From Orobanche coerulescens (Eukaryota > Streptophyta > Magnoliopsida > Lamiales > Orobanchaceae), in assembly GCA_033398695.1 (NCBI GenBank), contig CM065804.1:40687501-40751500 (forward strand): a stretch of 64,000 nucleotides of DNA, read 5' to 3'. The notes under the pieces are model-generated. The model was not told the DNA's origin. It saw only the letters and a list, made by a program, of their open reading frames with translations, and did not search any database. Positions within the stretch are counted from its first letter, which is position 1. Each line of letters starts with the position of its first letter. The translations under genes were made by a program, and so were the position numbers. This document shows, in pieces, positions 8,866 through 19,919 of this stretch.

Positions 8866-9983
8866 TGTTAGGCATAGTATATTATCTTACAGCTTAGAAG
8901 GGGGGTTGAATAAGATGTACTCTTTTTCGAAGTTTGATTTGCGTACAGCAACTAGGCAGTCTCATGTAGTTTGATGCTTACAGAGTTTTCAAAGCAAGTA
9001 CACTAAAATCACAGGCAGTAATTTAATATGGTTAGAGGTAATCCCCTTTATGTTCACAGGCCCTCCACACAGGAATAAGAAGTTTATTAAAATTATTGTG
9101 TACATAACTATATGATTTTAACTAAACTCATCACTATATCGTTCACACATATTGATGCAAACCAAATGTAGCTTGAACCGTTCATACAGATTAGTTGTAG
9201 GCTTCTTCGCCTTTCTTCTTCTCACATATATTGAAGCTTCGTTCTTGAAATCTATTCTTCCCACATAGGTCAGAATAGCTTGACTTAGTACACACAGGGT
9301 TAAGGATCTCAACAATAAGGTTTTAAAGTATAACGAGTACGAACAGCAATTGTAGCCTTTATAGGCTTTGTAGTTGTGTTGTTCTTTGTTGAGGACTTAG
9401 ATATTTCTTCACTCAATATATTTGTTGTATTCTTGAATAAATATATTGCTCTTAATAATACGTTCGTCAGTAAGTGATCCAGTTCGTTGGTGAGTAATGT
9501 CCTCTTGCTTGGGCTATTTAAAACCTTGGAAATAGATCTGTTATAAATGTAGCCGTTGTCCGGTTGGTGAAACTTAGACAGCTCTGATTGGCGGCTTCAG
9601 AATGTTTGAATTAAATATGCTTCGCATTTAATGCTTCAGATATTCTTCTTTGATCCGCATTAAATGCTCTTCTTTCTGCAATCTTTTCGGCTGCATTAAG
9701 TGCTTTCCTAAATGCTACTTTGGAACCGTGAATACTTTGTGAATAAAGAATCGGTTATCTCACAACCATTTAAAGTTTATTTTATATCCTGTTGGATTTG
9801 TGTTTTACTTTTCCTAAGCAAAACACCTCCATCATCTTTGTTGTAGCCAACGTTTCTTCTTTGTTGTACTCTGGAGCTTAACTGTAGGATTTGACTTTTT
9901 TGGGCACTGTATGAAGTTGCATTGTCGGGACAGGCTGTAGGGTGTATTTATAAAAACACTTAAGGTATTATTTTTTTTCAACA
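8866..9983 (-). repeat. 5' LTR of a Sirevirus-like copia element (minus)
   Basis: On the minus strand it starts TGTTGAAAAAAAATAATACC and ends ATACTATGCCTAACA. It shares both termini with the plus-strand LTR at 8324-8492 and most of its last 550 bp with 57385-57990. It lies in copia pol sequence that stops exactly at 9984. The ORF at 9118-9315 inside it is a chance frame. Confidence 0.65.
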
Positions 9984-10269
9984 ATAACCTTATTTCTGTT
10001 TAAACCCTTTGGCAACAAGCCGGGCCTTAAACTTGTCTATTAAGGATCCATTTACATCCTAAAGGCTTTATATTTCCTCTTTAGGATCCATTTACATCCT
10101 AAAGGCTTCCATCCTAGTGGGAGATCAACCAGTTCCCACGTATAATTTGTCATGATGAAATCTATTTCACTATAAATAGATTCTTTCCCAAATGGAGCAT
10201 CAGAACTAGTATAAGCTTCTTGTATTGTCTTCGAATCATGATCAATTGCATAGATCACAAAATCAGGAC
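9984..10269 (-). pseudogene. pol: copia reverse-transcriptase fragment (minus copia element, part 3)
   Basis: Minus-strand translation gives YSEIDFIMTNYTWELVDLPL, then GCKWILKRK and KARLVAKGFKQK-like sequence with frame changes (a 25-base stretch around 10030-10105 is duplicated). This is the N-terminal start of copia reverse transcriptase. The sequence stops at the LTR end at 9983, so the RT catalytic core and RNase H are missing. It continues the integrase block found at 12724-14306 across the solo LTR. Confidence 0.7.
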
Positions 10270-10274
10270 CAAAT
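10270..10274. repeat. 5-bp target-site duplication of the solo LTR
   Basis: CAAAT here and again at 12719-12723. Confidence 0.85.
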
Positions 10275-10639
10275 TGTAATATCCGCAATTTCGAATTTCG
10301 GTAATTTTCTTTTTTCGGAGGAAGTTAGTTTTGACAACTCTATCATGACCGTTTCGTCATTCCGAGAATGATTAATTCTGCACTTTTTGTCATCCGAGTT
10401 CGTTTCGGTGTCGTTTTGTTGAGTTCCGTGTCCTTAATCGACTTTTTCACGTGGGAGTTCGACTTTGTAAAGTCACCATTAATTCTTGGAAACTCCAAAA
10501 ATTCTGAATCTTTGCAACATTATAGGGAATCAAGTTAGCTTTCCAATGGTTCAAACGGTGAGTCAATCGGAGTTTAGACGAGGGAGTTATGGTCGAAATA
10601 GCTAAGACTACACGATGTGCCTTTTTCGTGTTGGAGTGG

Positions 10640-10760
10640 GCTGTACCGTGTGCCGCGGCACACTTCAGCTGTGCCGCGGCACTAAGCTGATTCCTGGGCG
10701 TTTTTTTTTTGCCCTGGGCCACGGCACACTCATCCTGTGCCGCGGCACACGGGCTTTTTC
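10640..10760 (+). promoter_or_regulatory. GC-rich palindromic block upstream of a TATA-like site
   Basis: GTGTGCCGCGGCACAC (10648-10663) is a perfect 16-bp palindrome; GTGCCGCGGCAC recurs at 10671-10682 and within 10736-10749, and a variant (GCCACGGCAC) lies at about 10718. The block precedes a TATA-like CCATATAGG at about 10819-10827. Other family members have an unrelated-looking but equally GC-rich block at the same place. Confidence 0.55.
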
Positions 10761-11449
10761 TGCGTTTTTTAGCAGATTTTCGAGGAGAAAACTTCATTTT
10801 TCTCCTCTCTTCTTCCTCCTTCCATATAGGGCGATTTGTGGGCGATTTTTGGGCGATTTGAGTGCTCCCAAACTTGTAGAGATCATCCACCTCAAGTCTT
10901 GCTGTAGATTTTCGACCTCTACTTGAATCCTTCATCCAAATCAAGGTGCTCAATGATTCCGATGTTGAATTCCGTTGGTGATTGATGATTCATGTGGTGT
11001 TTTCCCGTAGTAATTTCGGTGCTATCGCGTTCTAGATAGTGTTCGGGAAATTGAGGGCTACCCGGACGTATCCGTTCATTTTTCCATTGCTCGTGATATC
11101 GAGGCAAGTACCTTGTCCATACTATTCTTGTTTTGTGAATATGATAATTGGTGATCGTCCTTATATATTTGTTTGATTGTTTAAAACGAGTTTTCAAAAG
11201 ATTTTGTTAGCCTTGTTAAAGGCCCTCTTTCAAAATCGTGTGTGTTTTATGATTGGTGTGTTTCTCGAATGAGTATGCGAATCTTATGGACATGTTTGGT
11301 GTTGATGATGCACTTGGTATTTGCGTGTGGACGTATATTGTTTCATTTCGGTGCATTGTGGTTGACGTGTTGTTTTACTAAGTGTTTGATGCCTCTGGGT
11401 GAATTGTTTGGATATCCTCGGTGTGATATGTTACTCGTGCTTGAGTTTG

Positions 11450-11950
11450 ATTCGCTAGCCAGCTCGGGAGGGTCCTTCGAGGCCTCGAGTGGGATTCGTG
11501 GCTTCGTCCTGGTCCTAGGTGACGTGTGGTGCTTGAGTATTTCGCTAGCCAGCTCGGGAGGGTCCGACGGGATCACGGAGTGGGATTTGTGGCTTCGACC
11601 CGGTCCTAGGCGATGTGAGTACTGTGTTTTGTGAATGTGTTTGCTCACCTCGGAAGGGTTCGACGGGACCACGGAGGGAATTCCAATGGCTTCGACACAG
11701 GTTCACGAGTGAAACTTCACCGCTACGTGTATATATTTTGTGATTGTTTTTCGCTCACCTCGGGAGGGTCCGATGGGATCACGGAGGGAGTCCAATGGTA
11801 TAGCCCTGGATTCACGAGTGCGGTTGCTTATGTTTTGTGAATGTGTTTGCTCACCTCGGGAGGGTTCGACGGGGCCACGGAGGGAATTCCATTGGCTTCG
11901 ACCTGGATTCACGAGTGAAACTTCACGGGTGCGTGTGTATTTTATGTCCG
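11450..11950 (+). repeat. LTR tandem array, five units of about 95-105 bp
   Basis: Each unit has a GCTCACCTCGGGAGGG-type start, then GACGGGA(C)CACGGAGGGA, GGCTTCGACCC and a CACGAGTG or TAGG-type end. The first two units use GCTAGCCAGCTCGGGAGGG. Divergence between units is about 15-30% by eye. Confidence 0.75.
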
Positions 11951-12314
11951 TCGAGGACGCATGACGTGGGCTTTTAACCTTGTGTATTATGGTTGGTTTT
12001 ATTTGCGAAAAAAAACCTTTGGGTCATGGACTCGTTGATTTTTGGAAAGCGAAGGATTCGGTAATCCTAAATTGTTTCCTATTAAAACTCTCGATGGCAA
12101 TTCAAACTGTTTTATAAATAGTTTCCCCTTGCTTTGTGACCTTTCGGTTTTTAGAATGTTTTACCAAACTCTTGCCTCGGGAAGTACTTTTCGTCACGTT
12201 TGGACTTTTGAGGATTCTTGATTATTATTGTTCTTGGAACTTTGAGGATTCCTGGTTATTGTTATTCGTGGAATGTGAATTGTATGGCTCGTATTTTTGC
12301 ACTTGTACTTGCAC

Positions 12315-12357
12315 TAGCAAAAGAGTGGAGTTTTGCTAACCCCCGAGTATTCGGGGG
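12315..12357 (+). other. Paired stem-loops I and II in the solo LTR
   Basis: Stem I is TAGCAAAA / TTTTGCTA (12315-12338) with loop GAGTGGAG. Stem II is CCCCCGA / TCGGGGG (12340-12357). Both recur in the other LTRs, with compensating changes in stem I. Confidence 0.6.
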
Positions 12358-12656
12358 GTGGATGTCTATTTATGCATTCAGGTTTTGGAGCATAGCACAG
12401 GGTCGGCATGAAGGATGATGAAAGATGAACGATACTAATCACACGAGGATCCGTTGATGTCGGATTGGTGTAGTTGTATTTTCTTTTCCGCTGTAGTATC
12501 TTTTCCCCGATGTACGGGAGTTTATTGTATTTTGACCCCTGCGTGGGTATGTGTTTGGAATTGAGTTGTAAGTAATTATTGAAAGACCAAGTCGGTCTAC
12601 TGAGTCATTTTAGCCTTAAAGGCGATGTCTAGATGTTTGATTTAGTTATCAGCCTG

Positions 12657-12681
12657 GTAGATCCTCGAGGAGAGGGTCTAC
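12657..12681 (+). other. Stem-loop III near the LTR 3' end
   Basis: GTAGATCCTC pairs with GAGGGTCTAC (one U-G pair). It lies about 37 bp before the LTR end, and the other LTR copies show compensating changes. Confidence 0.6.
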
Positions 12682-12723
12682 GGCGTGTAATATTCCTGAG
12701 TGGATTGGGGGTGTTACACAAAT

Positions 12724-14306
12724 GACTTAGCCTTTCAAGATCTCTTACTCTGTCTTGACTCTTTGTTAATAGGATTTGAACTACTTGCATTTTCAAGAGT
12801 TTTTTATTAGAGTTTGTCTCAGTCCTTTCTTTGCAAGGATAGATATTTTTAAAGAAAATAACATTTCTAGACTAAATGACAGTTCTCTCATGCATATCAG
12901 GAATTTCATATTGATGAATCAGAAACCGATATACACTACTATTGTTTACATAACCTATGAATATGCAATCAACTATCTTTGGACTAATTCTTATTTTGGT
13001 TCAAGTACTTCAACCTTAGCTAAAAACCCACACGCTCTAAGATATTTGAAAGAAAGCTTGCGCTCTTTCCATAACCCATAAGGAGTTTTATTCTTTCTTT
13101 TGTGTGGTACTTTATTTATAATGTGGTTAGCTGTCAGAATAGCTCCCCCTACATATTTTGCGGCAACCATGAACTTATTAATAATGAACTCCTCATCTCT
13201 TATAGAGTTTAATTTTTCCGCTCAGCAACCCCATTTGACTAAGGAGCATAAGGAGAAGTAGTTTGATGAATTATGCCTGAATCAGCACATAATTGTTCAA
13301 ATGGTGCTATATACTCACCACCTCTGTCACTTCGGATTATCTTTAGTTTACAATTCAAATGCTTTTCAACCTCATTTTTATACATTTAAAGGCCTCAATT
13401 GCTTCATCTTTACTTCTCAAAGAAAACACATAGCAATATCTTATGTAATCATCTATAAAAGTGATGAAGTATTTTTTACCTCCTCTAGCTTGCACAAATT
13501 TTAAATCGCAAATATCAATGTGAATTAATTATACAGGAGTAGTGTTCCTTTCCACTGAATGGAAAGGCAATTTAGTCAATTTTGCTTCAACACATACTTT
13601 GCATTTCTTGTTAATTTCAACACGGGTTTCTTGGAATCAATTCTAGATTAAATAGTCTTTTAAGTGATTTTAGACTAACATGTCCCAATCTAGAATGTCA
13701 TAAATCTGATCACTCGAGCAAGTAAACGGAAGAAGGAGCATTTCCACTATTATTATTTATGTTCTTGCCTTTACGACTTACAAGCATCACATTTATTTTA
13801 AATAATTCCTTGTCAAGATAACCTCGACCAGGAAACATCCAAAATTTGCTCATAATAAATTTCTCAGACTCGCAAAATTATCTAAACCCATGACTAACTA
13901 GTATTGAACAAAAAACTAAATTCTTTCGGATGTCTGGGACATGCAGCACATCCTTAAGCAGTAGCTCCTTTCTAGAGGTCGGATTTAAGACCACGTTCCC
14001 TACACCTGCAATCACAGAAGAAGAAGAATTTGCCATATACAATTTCCTACCATCAGTAATAGTATCGGAAGAGAACTTATATTATCAGAATAAACATGAC
14101 GAGTATCCCCAGTATCAATGCATCAGGCGTGGTGATTCTCCTCCATATTGGTTTCAATCACCATAGCTAATACCTCCTTGTCCAGCTCCTGAACCATGGC
14201 TGACAACTCCAGATTCGGCATGTCAACATTGCTATGTTCAACCACATTAGCGACTCGCTTGCCTTTGTTTTGATGACCAGTTGAATTAATTGACAAGCGA
14301 TGGCCT
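12724..14306 (-). pseudogene. pol: copia protease / pre-integrase / integrase remnant (minus copia element, part 2)
   Basis: Going down the minus strand: an aspartic protease DTG motif (about 14113-14126, CIDTGDTRHVY), the [16 protein letters not shown] motif (about 13928-13975), the integrase start [17 protein letters not shown], and FITFIDDYIRYCYVFSLRSK (about 13400-13560) with the first catalytic Asp. Further on is GPKIVDCIFIGYVNNSSVYR, the linker between integrase and RT. Integrase inserts the element's cDNA into the host genome. The reading frame has many stops and shifts. It is flanked by the solo LTR on one side and the complete gypsy-type element on the other, both inserted into it. 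Confidence 0.7.
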
Positions 14307-14311
14307 TTTGC
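14307..14311. repeat. 5-bp target-site duplication of the complete gag/pol-less element
   Basis: TTTGC here and again at 23209-23213. Confidence 0.9.
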
Positions 14312-14670
14312 TGTAACATCCCCAATCCGCTCAGGGATATTACACGCCGTAGATCCTCTCCTCGAGGATCTACCAGGCTAATAACCAAAATCAAACATCT
14401 AAACATAGCCTTTGAAGCTAAAATGACCCAGTAGACCGACTTGGTATTTCAATAATAACATTCAACTCAATTCCAAACACATACCCACGCAGGGGTCAAA
14501 ATACAATAAACTCCCGTACAACGGGGAAAAGATACTGCAGCGGAAAAGAAAATACAACTAGACCAATACGACATCAACGGATCCTCGTGTGATTAGTATC
14601 GTTCATGTTTCATCATCCTTTGTGCCGACCCTGTGCTATGCTCCAAAACCTGAATGCAAAAATAGACATC

Positions 14671-14716
14671 CACCCCCCGAATACTCGGGGGTTAGCAAAA
14701 CTCCACTGTTTTGCTA
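14671..14716 (-). other. Stem-loops I and II, 3' LTR copy
   Basis: Stem I (14693-14716) TAGCAAAA / TTTTGCTA; stem II (about 14673-14691), a C-run/G-run hairpin. They have the same layout as 12315-12357, on the other strand. Confidence 0.6.
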
Positions 14717-16732
14717 GTGCAAGTACAAGTGCAAAAATACGAGCCATACAATTCACATTTCACGAATAACAATAACCAGGAATCCTCAAAAACTCAACGT
14801 AACGAATAGTACTTCCCGAGGCATGAGTTTGGTAAACATTTCTCAAAACCGAAAGATCACAAATAAAAGGGAAACCATTTATAAAACAGTTTTAAAGATG
14901 CCATCGAGAGTTTTAATAGAAAACAATTTAGGATTATCAAATCCTACTCATTCCAAAATCAACAGGGTCCTCGACCAATAGGCGGAAAACAATTTGCAAG
15001 AAAACCATTCAATTAACACAAGCGAGTCTTCACAAATATTTCCCACGGGGTTCTCGACCCAATCCAAATAATATCAACACGAGATCAAACATCTCAACAT
15101 CACACGGGGTCCTCGACCCAAAACACAAAATGTCAACACAGTATAATCAAGGACACAGCCTTTCGTTCGCCCAAAAACTGCTCAAGACCCCTGATTAATT
15201 AACCCTCGGAGATCTCGTCAAATGTCCTTGGTTAATTAACCCTGATACCAACATTTTTAAACAAGTTGAAACACACTTTCAGAAAACATAACTCACGGTC
15301 TATATCGAGACCAGCATTTGAAAAGAGTTGAAAGAATTTTGAAATACGATAATCATTCGGTAACGGGGTCTTAGCTATCACTCAAATATCCGTAACCAAT
15401 AAGCCTGCCAGCGCCTCCACTGCGCACTGCACCGGCGTTCACTCCACTATGTCGGCCGCTCCTTGAACATGTTACTGCGCCGGCGATCACTCCCACAAGA
15501 GCCCCTTGACACACGCATTATGTAACACCGCGTTCACCACCCATATGGAGCCGCACATTGCAGCGTACACCGTGCCGGAGTACACGCCCGCCTCGTAGGC
15601 TCCCGGATATGACGTCTCTCACAACAAGTATCCACATTGTCACAAACATCAAGTACACAGTCATTGTCATAACAATTATCAAATCAATACACCAATTCAC
15701 AATATTCATCCGTCAGTCCACGACTACACGAATAAATAACAACACACACGTCAACCATAACGCAACGGAAAGAAGCAATATACGTACACACGCATTATCA
15801 AGCGCAACATCAACACAAAATATATCTAAAGGATTCACGTAGTCACTTACAACCTACGAAATTTGCAAAACACACGCGTTTTGAAAGTGAGCCTTTAACG
15901 AGGCTAGCCGAATCTTTTGAAAACTCCTTTCAAACAAATAAACAGACACACCAAGATGATCACTAATTATTATATCCACAAAACAAGAATAGTATGGACA
16001 AGGTACTTGCCTCGAATAACCACAAGGCGGAGAATCGGCCGAAGGAGGTTGGCACGAACCGACTACGAACTTGCCGACTCCACCGAACGACAATCCACAA
16101 CAATGAACTACGAACGAAAACAATAACAACGAAAATGAATTCCAAAGTATGACCCAAAGCCGCTGAATTCAAAGAACAAATGACGAAGGTTCAAGGATTT
16201 CCCCCAAAACGGCCAAGAACACGATTCGTTCCGTCAAATCACGAAAACGGAATTCCAAGTTGAAATATGGATATACAATCCATAAAATATGTTTAACAAC
16301 ATCATTTAACCATAATCGATCCATCCAAAACGGATGAAAAACGAGATCGAGGACAAATCCCCCAAAAAGTCAATTCGAAGGAAATCAAGAAATATACTTC
16401 GATTCGACGAAGAACAATTGATTAAATGATGTTAAATACAAGAATACTACCAAGATTAATCATACCCATCATGAATTAATCAACAACACGGAACGAATCG
16501 GACGAAAATGCAAAAACCCCCCAAATTCACGAAATTAGGGTTCTAAGGAAGATTACCTTGATTCGCTGGATCAAAGGATGATAACGGATGATTGATTGAT
16601 GTTATGAACTCAAGAACTTCATGGATTTGTTGTTAAACAACATGGCTTCGTCACCCATGAATCGCCAGCCGCGAACGGAGAAGGAAGGAAGTGAAAAACG
16701 AAGTGAAATGTGACCGCCACCACATTTATATC

Positions 16733-17115
16733 GGGCGGACTAGCGCGCTAGTCGCCGAAGAAGCGTGGCGCTATCGCCTGTGCCGCGATCCAAGAGCTTC
16801 GGACTAGATCGCCGCCAGTAGCGTCGCAGCCTTTCCGGCCGTAGCGCGCTACTCGCCGGCCAGAAGGCACATGGGCCCGGCGCAGCGTGTGCTACCCGCC
16901 GAGCCTCGACCGATTCCGTAACCCCTGTGACTCCACTGTCTGTGCCCGCTAGCGTCGTTAGCCGGCATGCAGTGCGCTACACTGCCGGCAAGAAGGCAGC
17001 CTTCCGGCCAGAAGGCGTACGCTACGCCGGTTCTCGCGCACTGTCCGGCCGGTGCCCGCAACCGTCCGGCCAGCCCCGCAACCGTCCTGGCCCCAGAACT
17101 GCTGTGGCTCGACGA
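16733..17115 (-). promoter_or_regulatory. Hypervariable GC-rich block upstream of the TATA box (3' LTR)
   Basis: Dense in CCGGCC, GCGCGC, GTAGCG and CGTACGC motifs with many short palindromes. In the direction of transcription it is followed by the TATA-like site at 16723-16732. The partner LTR (22346-22735) has the same motifs in a partly different order, although the flanking LTR is nearly identical. Open frames here are by-products of high GC. Confidence 0.55.
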
Positions 17116-17596
17116 CCCGATTTCCGAAACGCACGGAACGAACTCGACGAAAAGTTCGCGGACAACATCAACGACCCGAAATGAAAACATAATACCGTAA
17201 TTAATCATACGCGACCAAGAAACGGGCCGAGACAACAATTACAGATACGGATACCCGTAACTTTCAAGAAATTACAAAATGGCCCAAAACGCCCGGAAAT
17301 CACGATACGTGATCGAATAACGAAACCGAAGTTCACAACACGTCTAACAAAGTTAAACGGACTTACGAGAAACTCGAAACAGCAGTTTCGAACGAGATTC
17401 GCAAGAATCGAACTCAAGTGCGGAAAAGTCGCTAAAAAGCACGGAACTCAACAAAACAACACCGAAACGAACTCGGATGTCAAAAAGTGCAGAATTAATC
17501 ATTCTCAAAATGACGAAACGGTCATGAGCGAGTCGTCAAAACGGACTCCGGCTGAAAAAAGAAATTTACCGAAAATCGAAAATTGCGGATATTACA

Positions 17597-17635
17597 TTCT
17601 ACCCTCCTTAAAAGAAGTTTCGTCCCGAAACTTAA
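17597..17635 (-). other. Polypurine tract and adjacent palindrome
   Basis: On the minus strand the sequence is the palindrome AAGTTTCGGGACGAAACTT, then CTTTTAAGGAGGGTAGAA, then the LTR start. The purine stretch AAGGAGGGTAGAA is the likely plus-strand primer. The same arrangement occurs at 32053-32091. Confidence 0.7.
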
Positions 17636-19904
17636 AATAAGTAGGGAGAAGAAATATTCTGCCAGGAAAAACTCAACGAGATACACAAGAATGCGTAACT
17701 AATGCCCAACGGCGAAATGTTACAAACAACGCAAAGGAATGTACGGCGAGAAAACACGCTCCACGGCGACCAACAAAACGTCGCCGTTAGGGATATAATA
17801 AAACCAACAAATGACAAGCGTCATCAAATGGATAATACAATCAAGTCAATTATCCGAACAATCGCAAAACACAACGAACGAAAATCAATACGATCGACCA
17901 ACCTAACGGTACATTGATCAAAACGCGAGCCAATCGCTGAACAAATACGGAATTCCACCGCCCAAGGGTTGGAAGATCGAAAACGAGACTAATTTCCCGA
18001 ACTTAAGGGAATTACGAAGGAGCCTGAATGCTCAACAATCACGAAACGAGAACAAAAACTGAACGAACAAACGATCGAGACAACAAAAATCGAACAATCA
18101 TGTCCGAGACACGAAGAATAATAAAATTCAAACAACAACTTCCAGGATGATCTGGTGAGAACTACAAGACATGCATTCCCATAAGATCCACAGGAAAGGG
18201 AATAGCGATTGAAAAGTCACGACGCCAAACGAGTTATTCCGAAATGATACCACACTCGTTCGATAAACAAAAACAGGGGCAGGACAAGCTCAGAGATGTC
18301 AGCGAACATAAATGAGTCGACAAAGTAGAATATACAGAAGTTCAAAATCTGATCCACTTCGAATAAAAGAACTAGTAGAACCAAATGATGTCACTCCCGA
18401 ACAAGGTTCACAAGCATCGAACTGAACCCGAAAAAAAGTCACCTCGATAACCAGATCGACCCACAACAAGATCACAGCTCGTTCGGACGATGAAACCGAA
18501 ATACAGAACAAGTTCATGAAGTACCAACGAACATGAGCGAATCGATGGGCTGGATAAAGAGAAAATACAGAAGTCAAAATATTACGGGTATTACCTCCGA
18601 CCTCGTCCACGAAATTCACAAAAACAGGGGCAAGGTAACAAGACATTAAACAACCGACACATAACGGAATGATGACCGATGCACACGGCCATACTAAACT
18701 AAGCTCTAACAGCTCGCACATGCGCAACAACGCAGAAATTACCACGAGGCGACAATATTCAATACCAACATCCCACCTCTCACAGAGGGCCGACACAACA
18801 AACATGTGGAAAACGTCTCAACGCTCACACCGCCAATTCAATCATACTCGGGAGCAAACATCAAAATGACAACGCGACCATCATACATACATACCCAGTC
18901 CTCAAACGGGAATAGATAGGTTTTAAAAACGAAAACCTCATTTTGAAAATAATTTAGAAGAACACCGGTTAATCTTGAGTATCACTTTCCAAAAAGTACA
19001 AACGTGAAACATCGTTATCGAGACTTTGGAGAACCATTTCGCATTTGATAAAAATGAGGACACTTCCTCTTAGTGAAAACTTTCAGAATACTCGACCCTC
19101 GGGTCTAAATAAAAGTGTTTCTAAAACATTGAAAATATCTCAAAGCATTTTGGTCCTCGAAGTAGAAATTTTTTGAAATATATTGTGGCACCTAGGATGT
19201 ACCACAAGAAAATAACTCATTTGAAAAGTATGTCTCGAAATTTATTTTTCCAAGATACTCAAGGTTTTCAAAAATCCAATAGGCCACAACGCCCAAAACT
19301 CACACGTATCGACATTCACTAAAACAACTCCTAGTACACGCATCAAAATATTTAAAATAAAGACAATACATGTCTTTAAACAGAAATAAACGATAAAGTA
19401 CCGGAGTCGAAGACCGCCTAGGATTCAGAACGAAACCACTGACCCCATTTGAAGTCTCTAAGGACCCTCCCGCACCGACTAGTCAACAAGTCGTACGTGT
19501 ATAAGCACAAAGCTTCCACAAGAGAACTTGTAAAACGTGCAAATCGATTCGAAAATCATCAGCCACGGACAAAAACAACAATAAAAAGACATCACAAGCG
19601 ACGACACTCCTCGTATAAATCAAATACGAGAGTCGACTAAATACATATCGTGAAATCAAAATCCACATAAAGATTCCACCACTTAACAAATAATCATAAA
19701 AATAGCTCGTGTCACACGAGGCACAACACAAAGAAGGGAGACTTACTTCCACAGGTCGCACGAAGATGATGATCGCCCCACGATACTAATCACGACCAAC
19801 AAACTCAAACGACGCGTCGCGACACGACTCAGTCAGATAAAATCCGACGAAATAAGACTCAAACAACACGACTTGACCGGACAGCCTAGGTTTCCTCAAC
19901 CTAA

Positions 19905-19916
19905 GCTCTGATACCA
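19905..19916 (-). other. Primer-binding site (initiator Met tRNA)
   Basis: The minus strand reads TGGTATCAGAGC three bases after the 5' LTR end, a perfect match to the usual plant Met-tRNA primer site. Confidence 0.85.
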
Positions 19917-19919
19917 TTC

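Larger units (their letters stand above)
10275..12718 (+). mobile_element. Solo LTR of the gag/pol-less gypsy-type family
   Basis: It starts TGTAATATCCGCAATTTCG and ends GGGGGTGTTACA, 2444 bp, flanked by perfect CAAAT duplications. The ends match the LTRs at 14312-17596, 19920-23208 and 32092-34722. A solo LTR is the usual product of recombination between the two LTRs of one element. Features inside: GC-rich palindromic block (10640-10760), TATA-like sequence (about 10822), five tandem repeats of about 100 bp (11450-11950), and stem-loops near the 3' end (12315-12357, 12657-12681). Open frames inside are chance products of the repeats. Confidence 0.85.
14312..17596 (-). repeat. 3' LTR of the complete gag/pol-less element
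   Basis: 3285 bp; on the minus strand it starts TGTAATATCCGCAATTTTCG and ends GGGGATGTTACA. It aligns along its length with 19920-23208 with few differences except in the GC-rich block (16733-17115) and at 15400-15600. TATA-like GATATAAATG (minus) is at 16723-16732. Confidence 0.85.
17597..19919 (-). other. Non-coding internal domain of the gag/pol-less element
   Basis: No gag or pol motifs in any frame; the 168-residue minus frame at 18299-18805 has no features I recognise. Stretches are shared with the internal domain of 29034-32091: around 17640-17760 (near the PPT), 18950-19260, and the PBS-side 120 bp. The last carries a conserved GACCTGTNGANGTAAGTCT, donor-splice-like. Conservation of a non-coding interior between two copies suggests cis-acting or packaging roles. 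Confidence 0.65.

Noticed and set aside
16849..17238. Open frames on both strands in the GC-rich LTR block
   Set aside because: Few stop codons occur by chance at high GC; the frames are not kept in the partner LTR (22386-22850 differs in sequence and length).
18299..18805. 168-codon minus frame inside the non-coding interior of the complete element
   Set aside because: No recognisable motif, and no matching frame in the homologous interior at 29034-32091.
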